A stretch of 15,899 bases of DNA from DAIDAN01 sp049303335 (GCA_049303335.1 JBAQNA010000012.1:1-15899); one strand, 5' to 3'; shown: positions 5,752 to 13,125, counted from the first letter of the stretch. Notes: generated by a model not told the origin, from the letters alone. A program made the numbers and translations.

Positions 5752-7149
5752 ATGCCCAGTTTATTTTTCATAGAAAGACGCTGGGTTACAACTGCAGTTT
5801 TAATTGGAATTATTGTTGTTGCCAGTTTAGTGATTATTTCTGTATATTCGCCTCCTGAAAATAAAATGTCAGAAACAGCAAAAATTTGCGCGGATTCAGC
5901 CAAAACCGAAGCATGCAAAGAAGCATTGCTGTCGTCGGAGATATGGGGTGTGAAAAAATGGACAAAAACATTCGGAAGTCCTAGTTCTTATGATGCAGCA
6001 TCTTCAGTCCGGCAAACTTCTGATGGAGGATTTATAATTATTGGAACGACTGGCCGCAATGCAAGTAACTTTACCCGCTTCGCAAGTACCTACTTCATAA
6101 AAACAGATAATGATGGAAACACGGTCTGGGAAAAAATATTTGGAGCGGATGAGGGTATTGGTGGAAAATCAGCACAGCAAACCTCAGATGGAGGATACAT
6201 AATTGCAGGAGGAATAGCCATACCCCTCAAAAAAGTTGATGATTATAGTGCTAAGTATAAGAGTAATATCTATCTCAGTAAAACAGATGCAGATGGGAAT
6301 ATAATCTGGGAAAAGAACCATGGAGCAGGGGACGCAGATGAACGGGTGTGGGGGCAATTAGTGCGGCAAACCACTGACGGCGGATACATAATTCTTGGTG
6401 TTGTATTGGTTGGTGCAGACCCGCACATTCACCTGCTCAAAGTCAACACGAATGGAAACATGCAATGGAACAAGACATTCGGAGAATACTATAGTGAAAT
6501 TGGCTATTCTGTCCAGCAGACATTTGACGGCGGATACATTGTCACTGCAGATACACGTCGTGGGATAAAAGGAAATGAGGGAGATATCCATCTCATAAAA
6601 ACAGATGGAAATGGAAACCTTGTATGGGATAAACTGATTGATCCGCTTGGAAAGCATGAGAATGATTACCCATACGATGCCAAGCAAACTTCCGACGGTG
6701 GATATATTATTCTCGAGTACACAGAAGACGAAAGCGGAACTGGGGCGGGAAATACCTACTTACTCAAAATTGATCCGGATGGGAATATGGACTGGAGGAA
6801 GATATTATTAGAATTGTTCGCTGGATATACTCTTGACATAGCCTCCGATGATGGATATATAGTCACAGGGCGGATAAGTACACGCGCGGTCGATAACAAT
6901 TACCTCATAAAAATGAAAACGAACGCGGACGGAAATGTGCTCTGGACGAAAGCGATTGATGAAAATGTTTCGGGTACATACAATTCAATTCAGCAGACAT
7001 CGGATGGCGGATATTTAGTTTACACAAATCAAGAGTCTGGTGTATTTGGTTCGGGGCTCGTGAATACCGATATAGTTCTCGTAAAGATAGACGAAACATC
7101 TACACCAAGACCTCCTATTGAAGGAAAACCAGTAATAATTAAAAAATAA
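5752..7149 (+). CDS. Membrane-anchored seven-repeat beta-propeller protein
   Basis: 465 aa. A single N-terminal hydrophobic helix (about 12-32) acts as signal or anchor, followed by seven repeats of roughly 45-60 residues from about residue 65 to 455. Each repeat carries the pattern QTSDGGYII, a variable loop, then YLIKTDADGN and (V/I)WEK. Such repeats form beta-propeller blades in many secreted archaeal and bacterial proteins; seven blades fit a closed ring. No catalytic residues are evident, so binding (carbohydrate or protein) at the cell surface is the likely role, by inference. Composition is somewhat AT-richer than HtpX downstream. Cysteines occur only near the N-terminus (C46, C55) and could form an extracellular disulphide. 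Confidence 0.8.
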   Translation: MPSLFFIERRWVTTAVLIGIIVVASLVIISVYSPPENKMSETAKICADSAKTEACKEALLSSEIWGVKKWTKTFGSPSSYDAASSVRQTSDGGFIIIGTTGRNASNFTRFASTYFIKTDNDGNTVWEKIFGADEGIGGKSAQQTSDGGYIIAGGIAIPLKKVDDYSAKYKSNIYLSKTDADGNIIWEKNHGAGDADERVWGQLVRQTTDGGYIILGVVLVGADPHIHLLKVNTNGNMQWNKTFGEYYSEIGYSVQQTFDGGYIVTADTRRGIKGNEGDIHLIKTDGNGNLVWDKLIDPLGKHENDYPYDAKQTSDGGYIILEYTEDESGTGAGNTYLLKIDPDGNMDWRKILLELFAGYTLDIASDDGYIVTGRISTRAVDNNYLIKMKTNADGNVLWTKAIDENVSGTYNSIQQTSDGGYLVYTNQESGVFGSGLVNTDIVLVKIDETSTPRPPIEGKPVIIKK

Positions 7150-7198
7150 ATAAGTGTGTTTAGTTTGTTATTAGTTGACCAAGAAACAATATTAACGC

Positions 7199-7212
7199 GG
7201 TTCCGCGGAACC
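7199..7212. promoter_or_regulatory. Perfect 14-bp palindrome upstream of htpX promoter
   Basis: GGTTCCGCGGAACC is fully self-complementary. Its centre is about 21 bp (two helical turns) upstream of the centre of the htpX TATA box, a position compatible with a dimeric regulator. It is not followed by a T-tract, so a terminator is less likely. Confidence 0.4.
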
Positions 7213-7222
7213 ATTTCCACCA

Positions 7223-7230
7223 TTTATAAG
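7223..7230 (+). promoter_or_regulatory. TATA box of htpX
   Basis: TTTATAAG, centred about 34 nt before the ATG at 7260, implies a leader of a few nucleotides. Confidence 0.55.
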
Positions 7231-7259
7231 CTCCGCGCCCGAAATTCTTTCTGATAACC

Positions 7260-8216
7260 ATGATGCTCCAGATAAAGATGTACCTTCTTGTCGCGGCGCT
7301 GTTCGGGATAATCTACGCTCTCGTCTCGGTTGTCGGAACGCTGATGGGAATCGGAAGCTTTTTGTTCTACGGAATCCTTGCGACAGCGATGATGCTCGCG
7401 CAGTATATGCTCGGCCCGAAAATCGTCGAGTGGTCGATGCAGGTAAGGTACGTTTCCGAGGAAGAGGAGCCGGAGCTGCACAAGATGGTTGCGGAGCTTG
7501 CGAAAAAAGCCGGGGTGCCGAAGCCGCGCGTGGGAATCGCGAAAACGAGCCTGCCGAACGCCTTCGCATTCGGGCGCTGGGCTTCCGACAGCCGCGTCTG
7601 CGTGACGGACGGGATATTGAAACTGCTTGACAAGAAGGAACTGCGCGCGGTTCTCGGGCACGAAATCTCGCACGTTAAAAACAGGGACGTTCTTGTAATC
7701 ACTCTGATAAGCGTTGTCCCGACAATAGCTTGGTACATCGCATACAGCACAATGTTCTCGGGTAATAGGGAAAAAGGCAACACCGCGGCAGTCGGTGCGC
7801 TCGCTTTCGGGATTTATTTTCTCACGAACCTTCTCGTGCTTTACGCGTCGCGGATAAGGGAATATTCCGCGGACATCGGCAGCGTGAAAATCGGCAACGA
7901 GCCGCACTGCCTCGCATCAGCGCTTTACAAGCTTGTTTACGGGAGCGCAATAACCGCAAGGCGCGAACCGGGCGAACTGAAGCGCGTCGAGGGAATGAAG
8001 GCGTTTTTCGCGAACGACCCCTCGCGCGCGATGGAGGAGCTGACGGATTTGGAAGAAGTTGACATTGACAAAAGCGGCCATATTGACGAGAAAGAATTGA
8101 AAGCGTTGCAGCGCGCGAATCTAAGAATAAGCGGCGTTGACAAGTTTATGGAAATATTGAGCACGCACCCGAATATGGTAAAGCGGATTCAGGCGCTCGC
8201 GAAAATGGCGGAATGA
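7260..8216 (+). CDS. htpX: HtpX-type M48 zinc metalloprotease with EF-hand loop
   Basis: 318 aa. Two N-terminal membrane helices (about 4-30 and 33-53) are followed by a soluble segment, the zinc motif HEISH (134-138, catalytic E135), two further helices (about 143-166 and 178-196) and the third zinc ligand E201 in REYSAD. The C-terminal STHPNMVKRI motif (301-310) is also typical. HtpX degrades misfolded membrane proteins, with its active site on the cytoplasmic side. An unusual segment between 263 and 290 contains DIDKSGHIDEKE (268-279), which matches an EF-hand calcium loop at positions 1, 3, 5, 6, 8, 9 and 12. The start codon is followed directly by a second ATG, so either may be used. A palindrome upstream may mediate stress control. 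Confidence 0.92.
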   Translation: MMLQIKMYLLVAALFGIIYALVSVVGTLMGIGSFLFYGILATAMMLAQYMLGPKIVEWSMQVRYVSEEEEPELHKMVAELAKKAGVPKPRVGIAKTSLPNAFAFGRWASDSRVCVTDGILKLLDKKELRAVLGHEISHVKNRDVLVITLISVVPTIAWYIAYSTMFSGNREKGNTAAVGALAFGIYFLTNLLVLYASRIREYSADIGSVKIGNEPHCLASALYKLVYGSAITARREPGELKRVEGMKAFFANDPSRAMEELTDLEEVDIDKSGHIDEKELKALQRANLRISGVDKFMEILSTHPNMVKRIQALAKMAE

Positions 8217-8223
8217 TTCGAAT

Positions 8224-8233
8224 CTTTATATTT
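8224..8233 (+). promoter_or_regulatory. TATA box of the pilin-like gene
   Basis: CTTTATATTT is centred about 27 nt before the ATG at 8256, implying a leaderless transcript separate from htpX. Confidence 0.55.
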
Positions 8234-8255
8234 CTCTTTCTATAATCTTTTCTTT

Positions 8256-9455
8256 ATGAAAGCAATCTCCGCTGTAATCGCAACTGTCATGCTTCTCATG
8301 ATCACCGTTTCCCTGGTCGGCGTGTTCTACGTCTTCTCGTCGACTCTCGCAACGCAGACAACTGGAGCAGGCGGTCAGCAGGCTTCGCAATTGACAGCGC
8401 AGTTGTCGATGTGTATGCAAATACGTAACACTTATGGAAATCAGGTAACCCTGGAAAACTGCGGAACGGGAATAATAACAAACGACTCCATCGCGGTTTT
8501 TGTTGACGAGAACAGAATATGGCATAACATGAGCGCCATTGAAGCGGGAAAATCGGGAGAGGTAAACTTGACAGAGAATATAGTCGGCGAAAAAATAACG
8601 ATAAAGCTTGGCGCAACAAGCGCGTCGGCGGACGTAAAGGGGGCGATAATATCAGAATCCAAAAATGAAAACGAGCATTTTTCAAACGGCGGCATATGTT
8701 CAAAAGACCTCTACATTCTGGAGAATTCAGAAATAAGATTCTTTGCGCCTGTCCCGCGGACTTATGCGCCTGTCACGGTAAATGACTGCAATTCGGGAGT
8801 GTCTTCATACAACGACATTTATGGCGCCTCTCCCATGAGAATATGGGCAAAGCGGACTGACGCCGCATCCTACAGAAAGCATGAATCCGTGATTGATGAC
8901 ACAATATTTTACGCGGCAGGATTTGCAACATTTTCCTTTCCAAACAAGCCTTCCTTCTCCGACTACGGAAAAACCGAGCAGTCTATTGCATACAAGGGCA
9001 GCATAGTTTCCAATATGGAGCCGACTCTTGAATATAGCATTCTTCCAAAAAAGAATTACGTGAAAGTCAGCCTGTCTGTCAGGAACAATGGCGCATCCAG
9101 CCAGAACGTAAGGCTCGTATGGGAAGGGGACCAGGACGGGGCTGGCGTAAAGCATTTTCAGTCGGGGTATGAAAACTCCAGCGGCGGGCCATATCAAGTG
9201 AACATGGGTGAAAGATGGCTTGCAGAGTGGCTGGTCGGAAAGAATGATGTGATAGGCTATATTGCGCCGTCGGGCGGCGAGGTTGAGATATACAGCATAT
9301 ATGAACCCATCCACGTTGAAGAAAAAACCGCGGCGAGCGTGGGGCCGGGGCAGATGCATTCTTTCGTGTTTTTTATAGTCGCTGACAAAAAGGGGCCTGC
9401 GGGAAACGAGTGGAAACCCGTGCAGGATGCTTTCAACGAAGTAGCATCATATTGA
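8256..9455 (+). CDS. Archaeal type IV pilin-like surface protein
   Basis: 399 aa. The N-terminus MKAISAVIATVMLLMITVS has the class III signal of archaeal pilins: a very short basic leader, a prepilin-peptidase-type site after K2-A3, then a hydrophobic helix (4-30) that would form the filament core or anchor. A Gln/Ser/Thr-rich stretch follows, then a small beta-rich domain (about 45-130) typical of archaeal pilin N-terminal proteins, then a longer beta-rich ectodomain up to the C-terminus. It is much longer than a major pilin (100-200 aa), so a minor pilin, tip adhesin or anchored surface protein is more likely than the main subunit. No pilus ATPase or platform gene lies in the window. It ends convergently with the Sm-like gene. 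Confidence 0.8.
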   Translation: MKAISAVIATVMLLMITVSLVGVFYVFSSTLATQTTGAGGQQASQLTAQLSMCMQIRNTYGNQVTLENCGTGIITNDSIAVFVDENRIWHNMSAIEAGKSGEVNLTENIVGEKITIKLGATSASADVKGAIISESKNENEHFSNGGICSKDLYILENSEIRFFAPVPRTYAPVTVNDCNSGVSSYNDIYGASPMRIWAKRTDAASYRKHESVIDDTIFYAAGFATFSFPNKPSFSDYGKTEQSIAYKGSIVSNMEPTLEYSILPKKNYVKVSLSVRNNGASSQNVRLVWEGDQDGAGVKHFQSGYENSSGGPYQVNMGERWLAEWLVGKNDVIGYIAPSGGEVEIYSIYEPIHVEEKTAASVGPGQMHSFVFFIVADKKGPAGNEWKPVQDAFNEVASY

Positions 9456-9461
9456 CCGCAA

Positions 9462-9507
9462 AATCTGCCGCAAACCAAAATCGCAATGCCGCGCCTGGTT
9501 GCAGATT
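9462..9507. terminator. Convergent intergenic stem-loop
   Basis: AATCTGC (9462-9468) pairs with GCAGATT (9501-9507), continued by AACCA (9473-9477) with TGGTT (9496-9500) across a short bulge, closing an 18-nt loop. It lies between two convergent stop codons and is followed on the plus side by a short T-rich stretch, so a bidirectional 3'-end signal is plausible. Confidence 0.4.
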
Positions 9508-9516
9508 ATGTTTTCA

Positions 9517-10248
9517 TTACTCTATCTCCATTCTCGCGATTTCCGATTTTGAAATCATAAGCAGAATTTTCTTTTCAGAATCGCACAGCGCGTCTTCAAG
9601 AACAACATGCGTGTCCATTCCCGCAAATTTTCCGGAAATTATTTTTCCGCCGATCGTAAGAATTTTCGCCCGCCTTCCGCAATGCCGCAGGAAATTGCTG
9701 TCCGCATCGGAAGGCGCCGGCTGCAAGTTGTTCTTAGCAGTATTGCCTTCCGTTTCTTGAATCGCAATTTCGACTTCCTCCTTCTCTATCTCATCCAGGA
9801 ATTTCTCGGCGGGTTGATACCGCCCGTTCTCCGCCTCGTTTTCTGTGTTTGGTTTTGAAACAGCAACGCTGTCTCCGGAATCAAATGCGTTATTTTCAGA
9901 TTCGTTTGTTTCAGCCAGAAGCCTTGACGCCGGCACGAAATATTCCTCAACCATTTTCTCCTGCATATCGTCCGCCCCGCTGCCGTTGATGGGAATTCTC
10001 CTGACCGCGATGTTTTGCGCTTCCATTTTTCCGCCGTCCGTTTTCACAGCATTATTCGGCTTTCCAATATTTCTCTTTTCAAGATTCTTGTGCACAACAT
10101 ATCCCGCCAGCACCGAAGTGCCGACAAAAGCATAACCAAAAAGCACGAGATGCTCGTACCTTATCGGCTGGAACAGCTTCATGAGCGCGAGCACAGCGCC
10201 GGCCGCGGCAGTCCCGATAAAAAACGACCATTTCAGTGTATGGCGCAT
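9517..10248 (-). CDS. Two-TM protein with C-terminal Sm/Lsm-like domain
   Basis: 243 aa. Two membrane helices at the N-terminus (about 6-26 and 33-53) are followed by a long, probably disordered acidic linker (55-180) and a small beta-rich C-terminal domain (about 184-243). The latter reads like an Sm fold: FLRHCGRRAKILTIGGK, then GKFAGMDTHVVLEDA (206-220) as the Sm1 core, and KKILLMISKSEIARMEIE as the Sm2-like strands. In canonical archaeal Lsm proteins the core carries a D-x-H-M-N motif for uridine binding; here it is DTHVV, so RNA contacts would differ. A membrane-tethered Sm-like domain facing the cytoplasm is the inferred arrangement. It has its own promoter 25 nt upstream, just after nth. 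Confidence 0.65.
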   Translation of the reverse strand: MRHTLKWSFFIGTAAAGAVLALMKLFQPIRYEHLVLFGYAFVGTSVLAGYVVHKNLEKRNIGKPNNAVKTDGGKMEAQNIAVRRIPINGSGADDMQEKMVEEYFVPASRLLAETNESENNAFDSGDSVAVSKPNTENEAENGRYQPAEKFLDEIEKEEVEIAIQETEGNTAKNNLQPAPSDADSNFLRHCGRRAKILTIGGKIISGKFAGMDTHVVLEDALCDSEKKILLMISKSEIARMEIE

Positions 10249-10267
10249 AAAGGAATTGTTTTTGGGC

Positions 10268-10277
10268 GGTATTTATG
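10268..10277 (-). promoter_or_regulatory. TATA box of the Sm-like membrane protein gene
   Basis: The minus strand reads CATAAATACC, centred about 25 nt before the ATG at 10248. It lies in the short gap after the nth stop codon. Confidence 0.5.
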
Positions 10278-10291
10278 TTTTTATATTTTGC

Positions 10292-10951
10292 TTATTCCAC
10301 ATCAAACTTCTTTGTTCGATAAGCCCTGCAGAAAGATTTGAACGGGCAATTTATTCCGGAAACGCAGAGCGGCTTTCTTGCTATGCATATCTCCCTTCCG
10401 AAGTTCACCATCCCGAGATTTATGAATTTCCATTTCGTCTTAGGAAAGACTTTTTCCAACGACTGTTTCACTTCTTCGACTTTTGCCGCGGGCGGCGCGA
10501 GCCCGAGACGCTTGCTCACAACAAAAACGTGCGTGTCAACCGCTATCGCCGGAACCGCGAAGGCGTTCATCAAAATGATGTCGGCGCATTTGTAGCCGAT
10601 GCCAGGCAATCCCATTAAATGCTCGCGCGTTCTCGGGAGTTTGCCGCGATATTGTCCAATCAGAATCCTGCATATTTCTTTGAGCCGCTTCGCCTTCTGC
10701 CTGTAGGTTCCGGAAGAGCGGATTAATGATTGCAGCTTTCCGATTGGCATCTTTGCAATTTCCTGCGGCGTATCGGCTTTCGCAAAAAGTTTTCTTGCCA
10801 CCACCTCCGTGTTCTCGTCGCGCGAGCGCTGCGAAAGCAAACACGAAACAAGAATCTTGAAAGGCGTGCTCCACATTTCCGCGGTGCCTTCCCGCTTTCT
10901 GTAATATTGCTGCAGAACCTTCAACAACATTTTTTTGCGGCCAGCTTGCAT
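10292..10951 (-). CDS. nth: Endonuclease III (DNA glycosylase/AP lyase)
   Basis: 219 aa, normal length for Nth. Base-excision repair enzyme removing oxidised pyrimidines and cutting AP sites. The helix-hairpin-helix LPGIGYKCADIIL (115-127) carries catalytic Lys121, and VDTHV (138-142) carries catalytic Asp139. LLSQRSRDENT (38-48) is the conserved N-terminal motif. The iron-sulphur loop cysteines are C189, C196, C202 and C208, giving C-x6-C-x5-C-x5-C rather than the standard C-x6-C-x2-C-x5-C. All four ligands are present, so the cluster may still form with a longer loop. Divergent from the U32 gene with 33 bp between start codons and interlocked TATA boxes. Confidence 0.94.
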   Translation of the reverse strand: MQAGRKKMLLKVLQQYYRKREGTAEMWSTPFKILVSCLLSQRSRDENTEVVARKLFAKADTPQEIAKMPIGKLQSLIRSSGTYRQKAKRLKEICRILIGQYRGKLPRTREHLMGLPGIGYKCADIILMNAFAVPAIAVDTHVFVVSKRLGLAPPAAKVEEVKQSLEKVFPKTKWKFINLGMVNFGREICIARKPLCVSGINCPFKSFCRAYRTKKFDVE

Positions 10952-10982
10952 CTTTATTTATTGTTCGTCTCCGAATATTAAT
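10952..10982. promoter_or_regulatory. Interlocked divergent promoters (nth / U32)
   Basis: On the plus strand CTTTATTTAT (10953-10962) is about 28 nt before the U32 ATG (10985). On the minus strand TTAATATTCG (10973-10982) is about 26 nt before the nth ATG (10951). Each TATA box therefore sits next to the other gene's start, so the two initiation complexes probably exclude each other. Confidence 0.5.
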
Positions 10983-10984
10983 TC

Positions 10985-12238
10985 ATGAATAGAAAAAGAA
11001 ACGCGAAAAATTCGCAGATGAAAAAGCCGGAGCTTCTGCTTCCGGTGAGGTCTTGGCCGAATCTCGCGGCTGCGCTGCCGTATGCGGACGCGGTTTATTT
11101 CGGCGCGAAGTCGCTCAACATGCGCGCACGCGGAGGCAACTTCAATATTTCTGAAATAAAGAAGGTTGTCGAGGAGTGCCGCAAGAAAAAAGTAAAGGCA
11201 TACCTCGCGGTGAACAGCATCATCTATCCGAAAGACGAAAAGATTCTTGAAAAGATTATGGATGCCGCAAAGGCTGCGAAAATCGACGCGGTAATATGCT
11301 GGGACGGTGCGGTCATCGAGGCTGCAAAAAAAAGAAAGCTGCCGATTCACGTTTCAACGCAGGCGAACGTTTCGAACACGGAAGCCGCGAAAATGTACAG
11401 GAAGCTCGGCGCTGAAAGGGTTGTGCTCGCGCGCGAATGCAGCCTTTCCGACATAAGGAAAATAAAAAAAGAATCCGGAATGGAGATAGAAACGTTCGTA
11501 CACGGCGCGATGTGCGTTTCCGTTTCCGGCAGGTGCTACCTTTCAAGCTACCTTTACGGCAAGAGCGCGAACTGCGGGAAATGCCTGCAGCCGTGCAGGC
11601 AGAAATGGATTCTCACGAACGAGGACAGCAAGGAAATCGTGTGCGAAGGGAAACATCTGATGAGCGTAAAAGATTTGTGCATGATAGAGCATATTCCGAA
11701 GCTTGTGAAAGCTGGAATCGACTCGTTCAAGATAGAGGGAAGGCTTCGGGACGCGAGATATGTCGAGACCGCGGGAAGATGCTACCGCGAGGCAATAGAC
11801 GCTTTCTTCGACGGAACTTTCAGCAGGAAAAAAGTTCAAGCATGGATTAAGGAGCTTGAGAACGCATACAACCGCGGATTCTCAACCGGATTTTATTTCT
11901 CAACTCCCGGAAAAAAAGAATTCACTTACGACTCGTCCAACTCGCACGCAAAATCCGCAAGAAAGCTCGTTGGAGTTGTGACGCATTTCTATCCGAAAGT
12001 TTCCGTTGCCGCGGTGCGGCTCGTTTCCGGCGTCCGCGTCGGCGACGAGATAATAATCGAGGGCAAGACCTCGTACTCGAGGCAGAGCATCGAATCAATG
12101 GAAAAGTCCGGCAAGCGCCTGGAGCGCGCATCAAAGGGCGAGATTGTTGGGATAAAGCTGAAGGACAAGGCAAAAAAGAACGACTCGGTTTATGCTGTTG
12201 TGAAAAACAAATTGAACGCGAAAAATGAAGATAGATAG
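10985..12238 (+). CDS. Peptidase U32-family protein (RNA hydroxylase candidate)
   Basis: 417 aa. The TIM-barrel-like N-terminal half opens with PELLLPVRSWPNLAAAL and contains YADAVYFGAKSLNMRARG (33-50). The U32 signature is ETFVHGAMCVSVSGRC (169-184), with further cysteines C197, C200 and C204; C177, C184, C200 and C204 are candidate iron-sulphur ligands. SFKIEGR is also conserved. The C-terminal region after about 320 is a small beta-rich domain. The family was first annotated as peptidase, but bacterial members TrhP and RlhA act in prephenate-dependent hydroxylation of tRNA U34 and 23S rRNA C2501, so RNA modification is the likelier role here; the exact target is unknown. The start at 10985 fits the TATA box; ATG 11018 is an alternative. 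Confidence 0.9.
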   Translation: MNRKRNAKNSQMKKPELLLPVRSWPNLAAALPYADAVYFGAKSLNMRARGGNFNISEIKKVVEECRKKKVKAYLAVNSIIYPKDEKILEKIMDAAKAAKIDAVICWDGAVIEAAKKRKLPIHVSTQANVSNTEAAKMYRKLGAERVVLARECSLSDIRKIKKESGMEIETFVHGAMCVSVSGRCYLSSYLYGKSANCGKCLQPCRQKWILTNEDSKEIVCEGKHLMSVKDLCMIEHIPKLVKAGIDSFKIEGRLRDARYVETAGRCYREAIDAFFDGTFSRKKVQAWIKELENAYNRGFSTGFYFSTPGKKEFTYDSSNSHAKSARKLVGVVTHFYPKVSVAAVRLVSGVRVGDEIIIEGKTSYSRQSIESMEKSGKRLERASKGEIVGIKLKDKAKKNDSVYAVVKNKLNAKNEDR

Positions 12239-12244
12239 AATTCG

Positions 12245-12284
12245 TATTCTGAAAAACATCCTGTTCTCCGAATAAATCTTTAAA
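12245..12284 (+). repeat. 40-bp direct repeat, left copy
   Basis: Matches 13045-13084 at 37 of 40 positions. It starts TATTCTG, has the shared core AAAAACATCCTGTTC, and ends AAATCTTTAAA. It overlaps the end of the winged-helix gene by 5 bp and follows the U32 stop codon. Confidence 0.85.
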
Positions 12285-12546
12285 CTGACATTCTCAATTT
12301 CTCCAAAAGCTCAATTCCTTTCTGTTCAATAAAATAATCTACCATCTTGTCCTCGCCGCCGATTTCATGTCTTTCTTCTATCAATTTGTCTTCAATAAGT
12401 GCGCTGATTATAATTCTGAGCTTCGACCAATCGGAAGGTTTCTTTTTGTCAAGAAGCTTCACACTTTCCAGCAATTTTACAAAACTTATTCCACCATCGC
12501 TTTCAGAAACTTCCTTGAGCACTTCCATAATCAAACTTGGTTTCAT
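12280..12546 (-). CDS. Small winged-helix DNA-binding-like protein
   Basis: 88 aa. The predicted order is helix, helix, recognition helix (about 40-55, SKLRIIISALIEDKLI) and a wing ending in MVDYFIEQKGIELLEKL (68-84), which resembles the wing and C-terminal helix of PadR/MarR-like winged-helix proteins, where the usual text is YxLTxxGxxLL. It is probably a transcriptional regulator or DNA-binding accessory protein; this is fold-level inference only. A weak ribosome site AAGGT lies 7 nt upstream of the ATG. It is AT-rich like its upstream neighbour and lies 26 nt after it, so the two form an operon. The gene ends inside the left direct repeat. Confidence 0.65.
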   Translation of the reverse strand: MKPSLIMEVLKEVSESDGGISFVKLLESVKLLDKKKPSDWSKLRIIISALIEDKLIEERHEIGGEDKMVDYFIEQKGIELLEKLRMSV

Positions 12547-12572
12547 AAAAATACCTTTATGAAAACAGAATA

Positions 12573-12962
12573 TTACTTACCTAACATGTCGTATCTAGTT
12601 TTGGCTTCATCCGCTTTATCTTTGAATCCGTATTTTATATATGTTATCTCAGCTGCTTTAAACTCTAATTCTGCACTCTTATAGTCATCATGATTACGCA
12701 AACTATGACTTTTTCTCAAAATTTCATCAGCAGCACTTATTGCAAATTCTTTCGGTATTTCAAAACCATGTTTTGTTGAATACACTAACGCGTCAAGATA
12801 ATTTCCTTCTGCTAAATAGTCAGTAACTATTCTTTTCCATATTTCTGTTTCTCCCTCTTTATCTTTTTCTTTTTTGAGTTCTATCTCTCTTTTTCTGTTT
12901 TCAATATTTTTTAAAGTAATACCTGATTCACTGGCTTTATTACTTTTTAAAAATTCAAACAT
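12573..12962 (-). CDS. Small helical protein of unknown function
   Basis: 129 aa, not recognised. The N-terminal MFEFLKS segment is amphipathic, residues 18-38 are highly charged (KNIENRKREIELKKEKDKEGE) and may be coiled coil, and 44-128 look like paired helices of TPR-like type (YLAEGNYLDALVYSTKHG, then YKSAELEFKAAEITYIKYG). Unlike the leaderless genes around it, it has a strong Shine-Dalgarno site, GAGGTGAT (12966-12973), 7 nt from the ATG counting from GAGG. A TATA-like GGTTTAAATACT (13002-13013) implies a leader of about 20 nt. Low GC and flanking repeats suggest it belongs to an inserted cassette. Confidence 0.65.
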   Translation of the reverse strand: MFEFLKSNKASESGITLKNIENRKREIELKKEKDKEGETEIWKRIVTDYLAEGNYLDALVYSTKHGFEIPKEFAISAADEILRKSHSLRNHDDYKSAELEFKAAEITYIKYGFKDKADEAKTRYDMLGK

Positions 12963-12965
12963 CTT

Positions 12966-12973
12966 ATCACCTC
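12966..12973 (-). promoter_or_regulatory. Strong Shine-Dalgarno site
   Basis: GAGGTGAT on the minus strand, ideally spaced before the ATG at 12962. It is the only strong ribosome-binding site seen in the window, in contrast with the mostly leaderless neighbours. Confidence 0.7.
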
Positions 12974-13001
12974 AATATTATTACTTTTTATTAGTAGCTA
13001 A

Positions 13002-13013
13002 AGTATTTAAACC
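13002..13013 (-). promoter_or_regulatory. TATA box of the two-gene cassette operon
   Basis: The minus strand reads GGTTTAAATACT, about 45 nt before the ATG at 12962, which leaves room for a short leader holding the Shine-Dalgarno site. Confidence 0.45.
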
Positions 13014-13044
13014 TATCGTTTCTACTGTTTCTGATTGCAAATCA

Positions 13045-13084
13045 TATTCTCAAAAACATCCTGTTCCCCGAACAAATCTTTAAA
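13045..13084 (+). repeat. 40-bp direct repeat, right copy
   Basis: Copy of 12245-12284 with three substitutions and no gaps, starting exactly 800 bp further right. Its AAATCTTTAAA end resembles a TATA box and may be part of the original upstream region of the Lhr gene. Confidence 0.85.
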
Positions 13085-13125
13085 AAGATCAAGCTTGTAA
13101 ATACTGCTGGAAGCAAAATCCACGC

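Noticed and set aside
7224..7907. 227-codon minus-strand open frame across htpX
   Set aside because: Antisense shadow in a GC-rich gene, with low-complexity His/Arg-rich text and no domain.
8805..9359. 184-codon minus-strand open frame across the pilin-like gene
   Set aside because: Antisense shadow; the plus frame has the pilin signal sequence and promoter.
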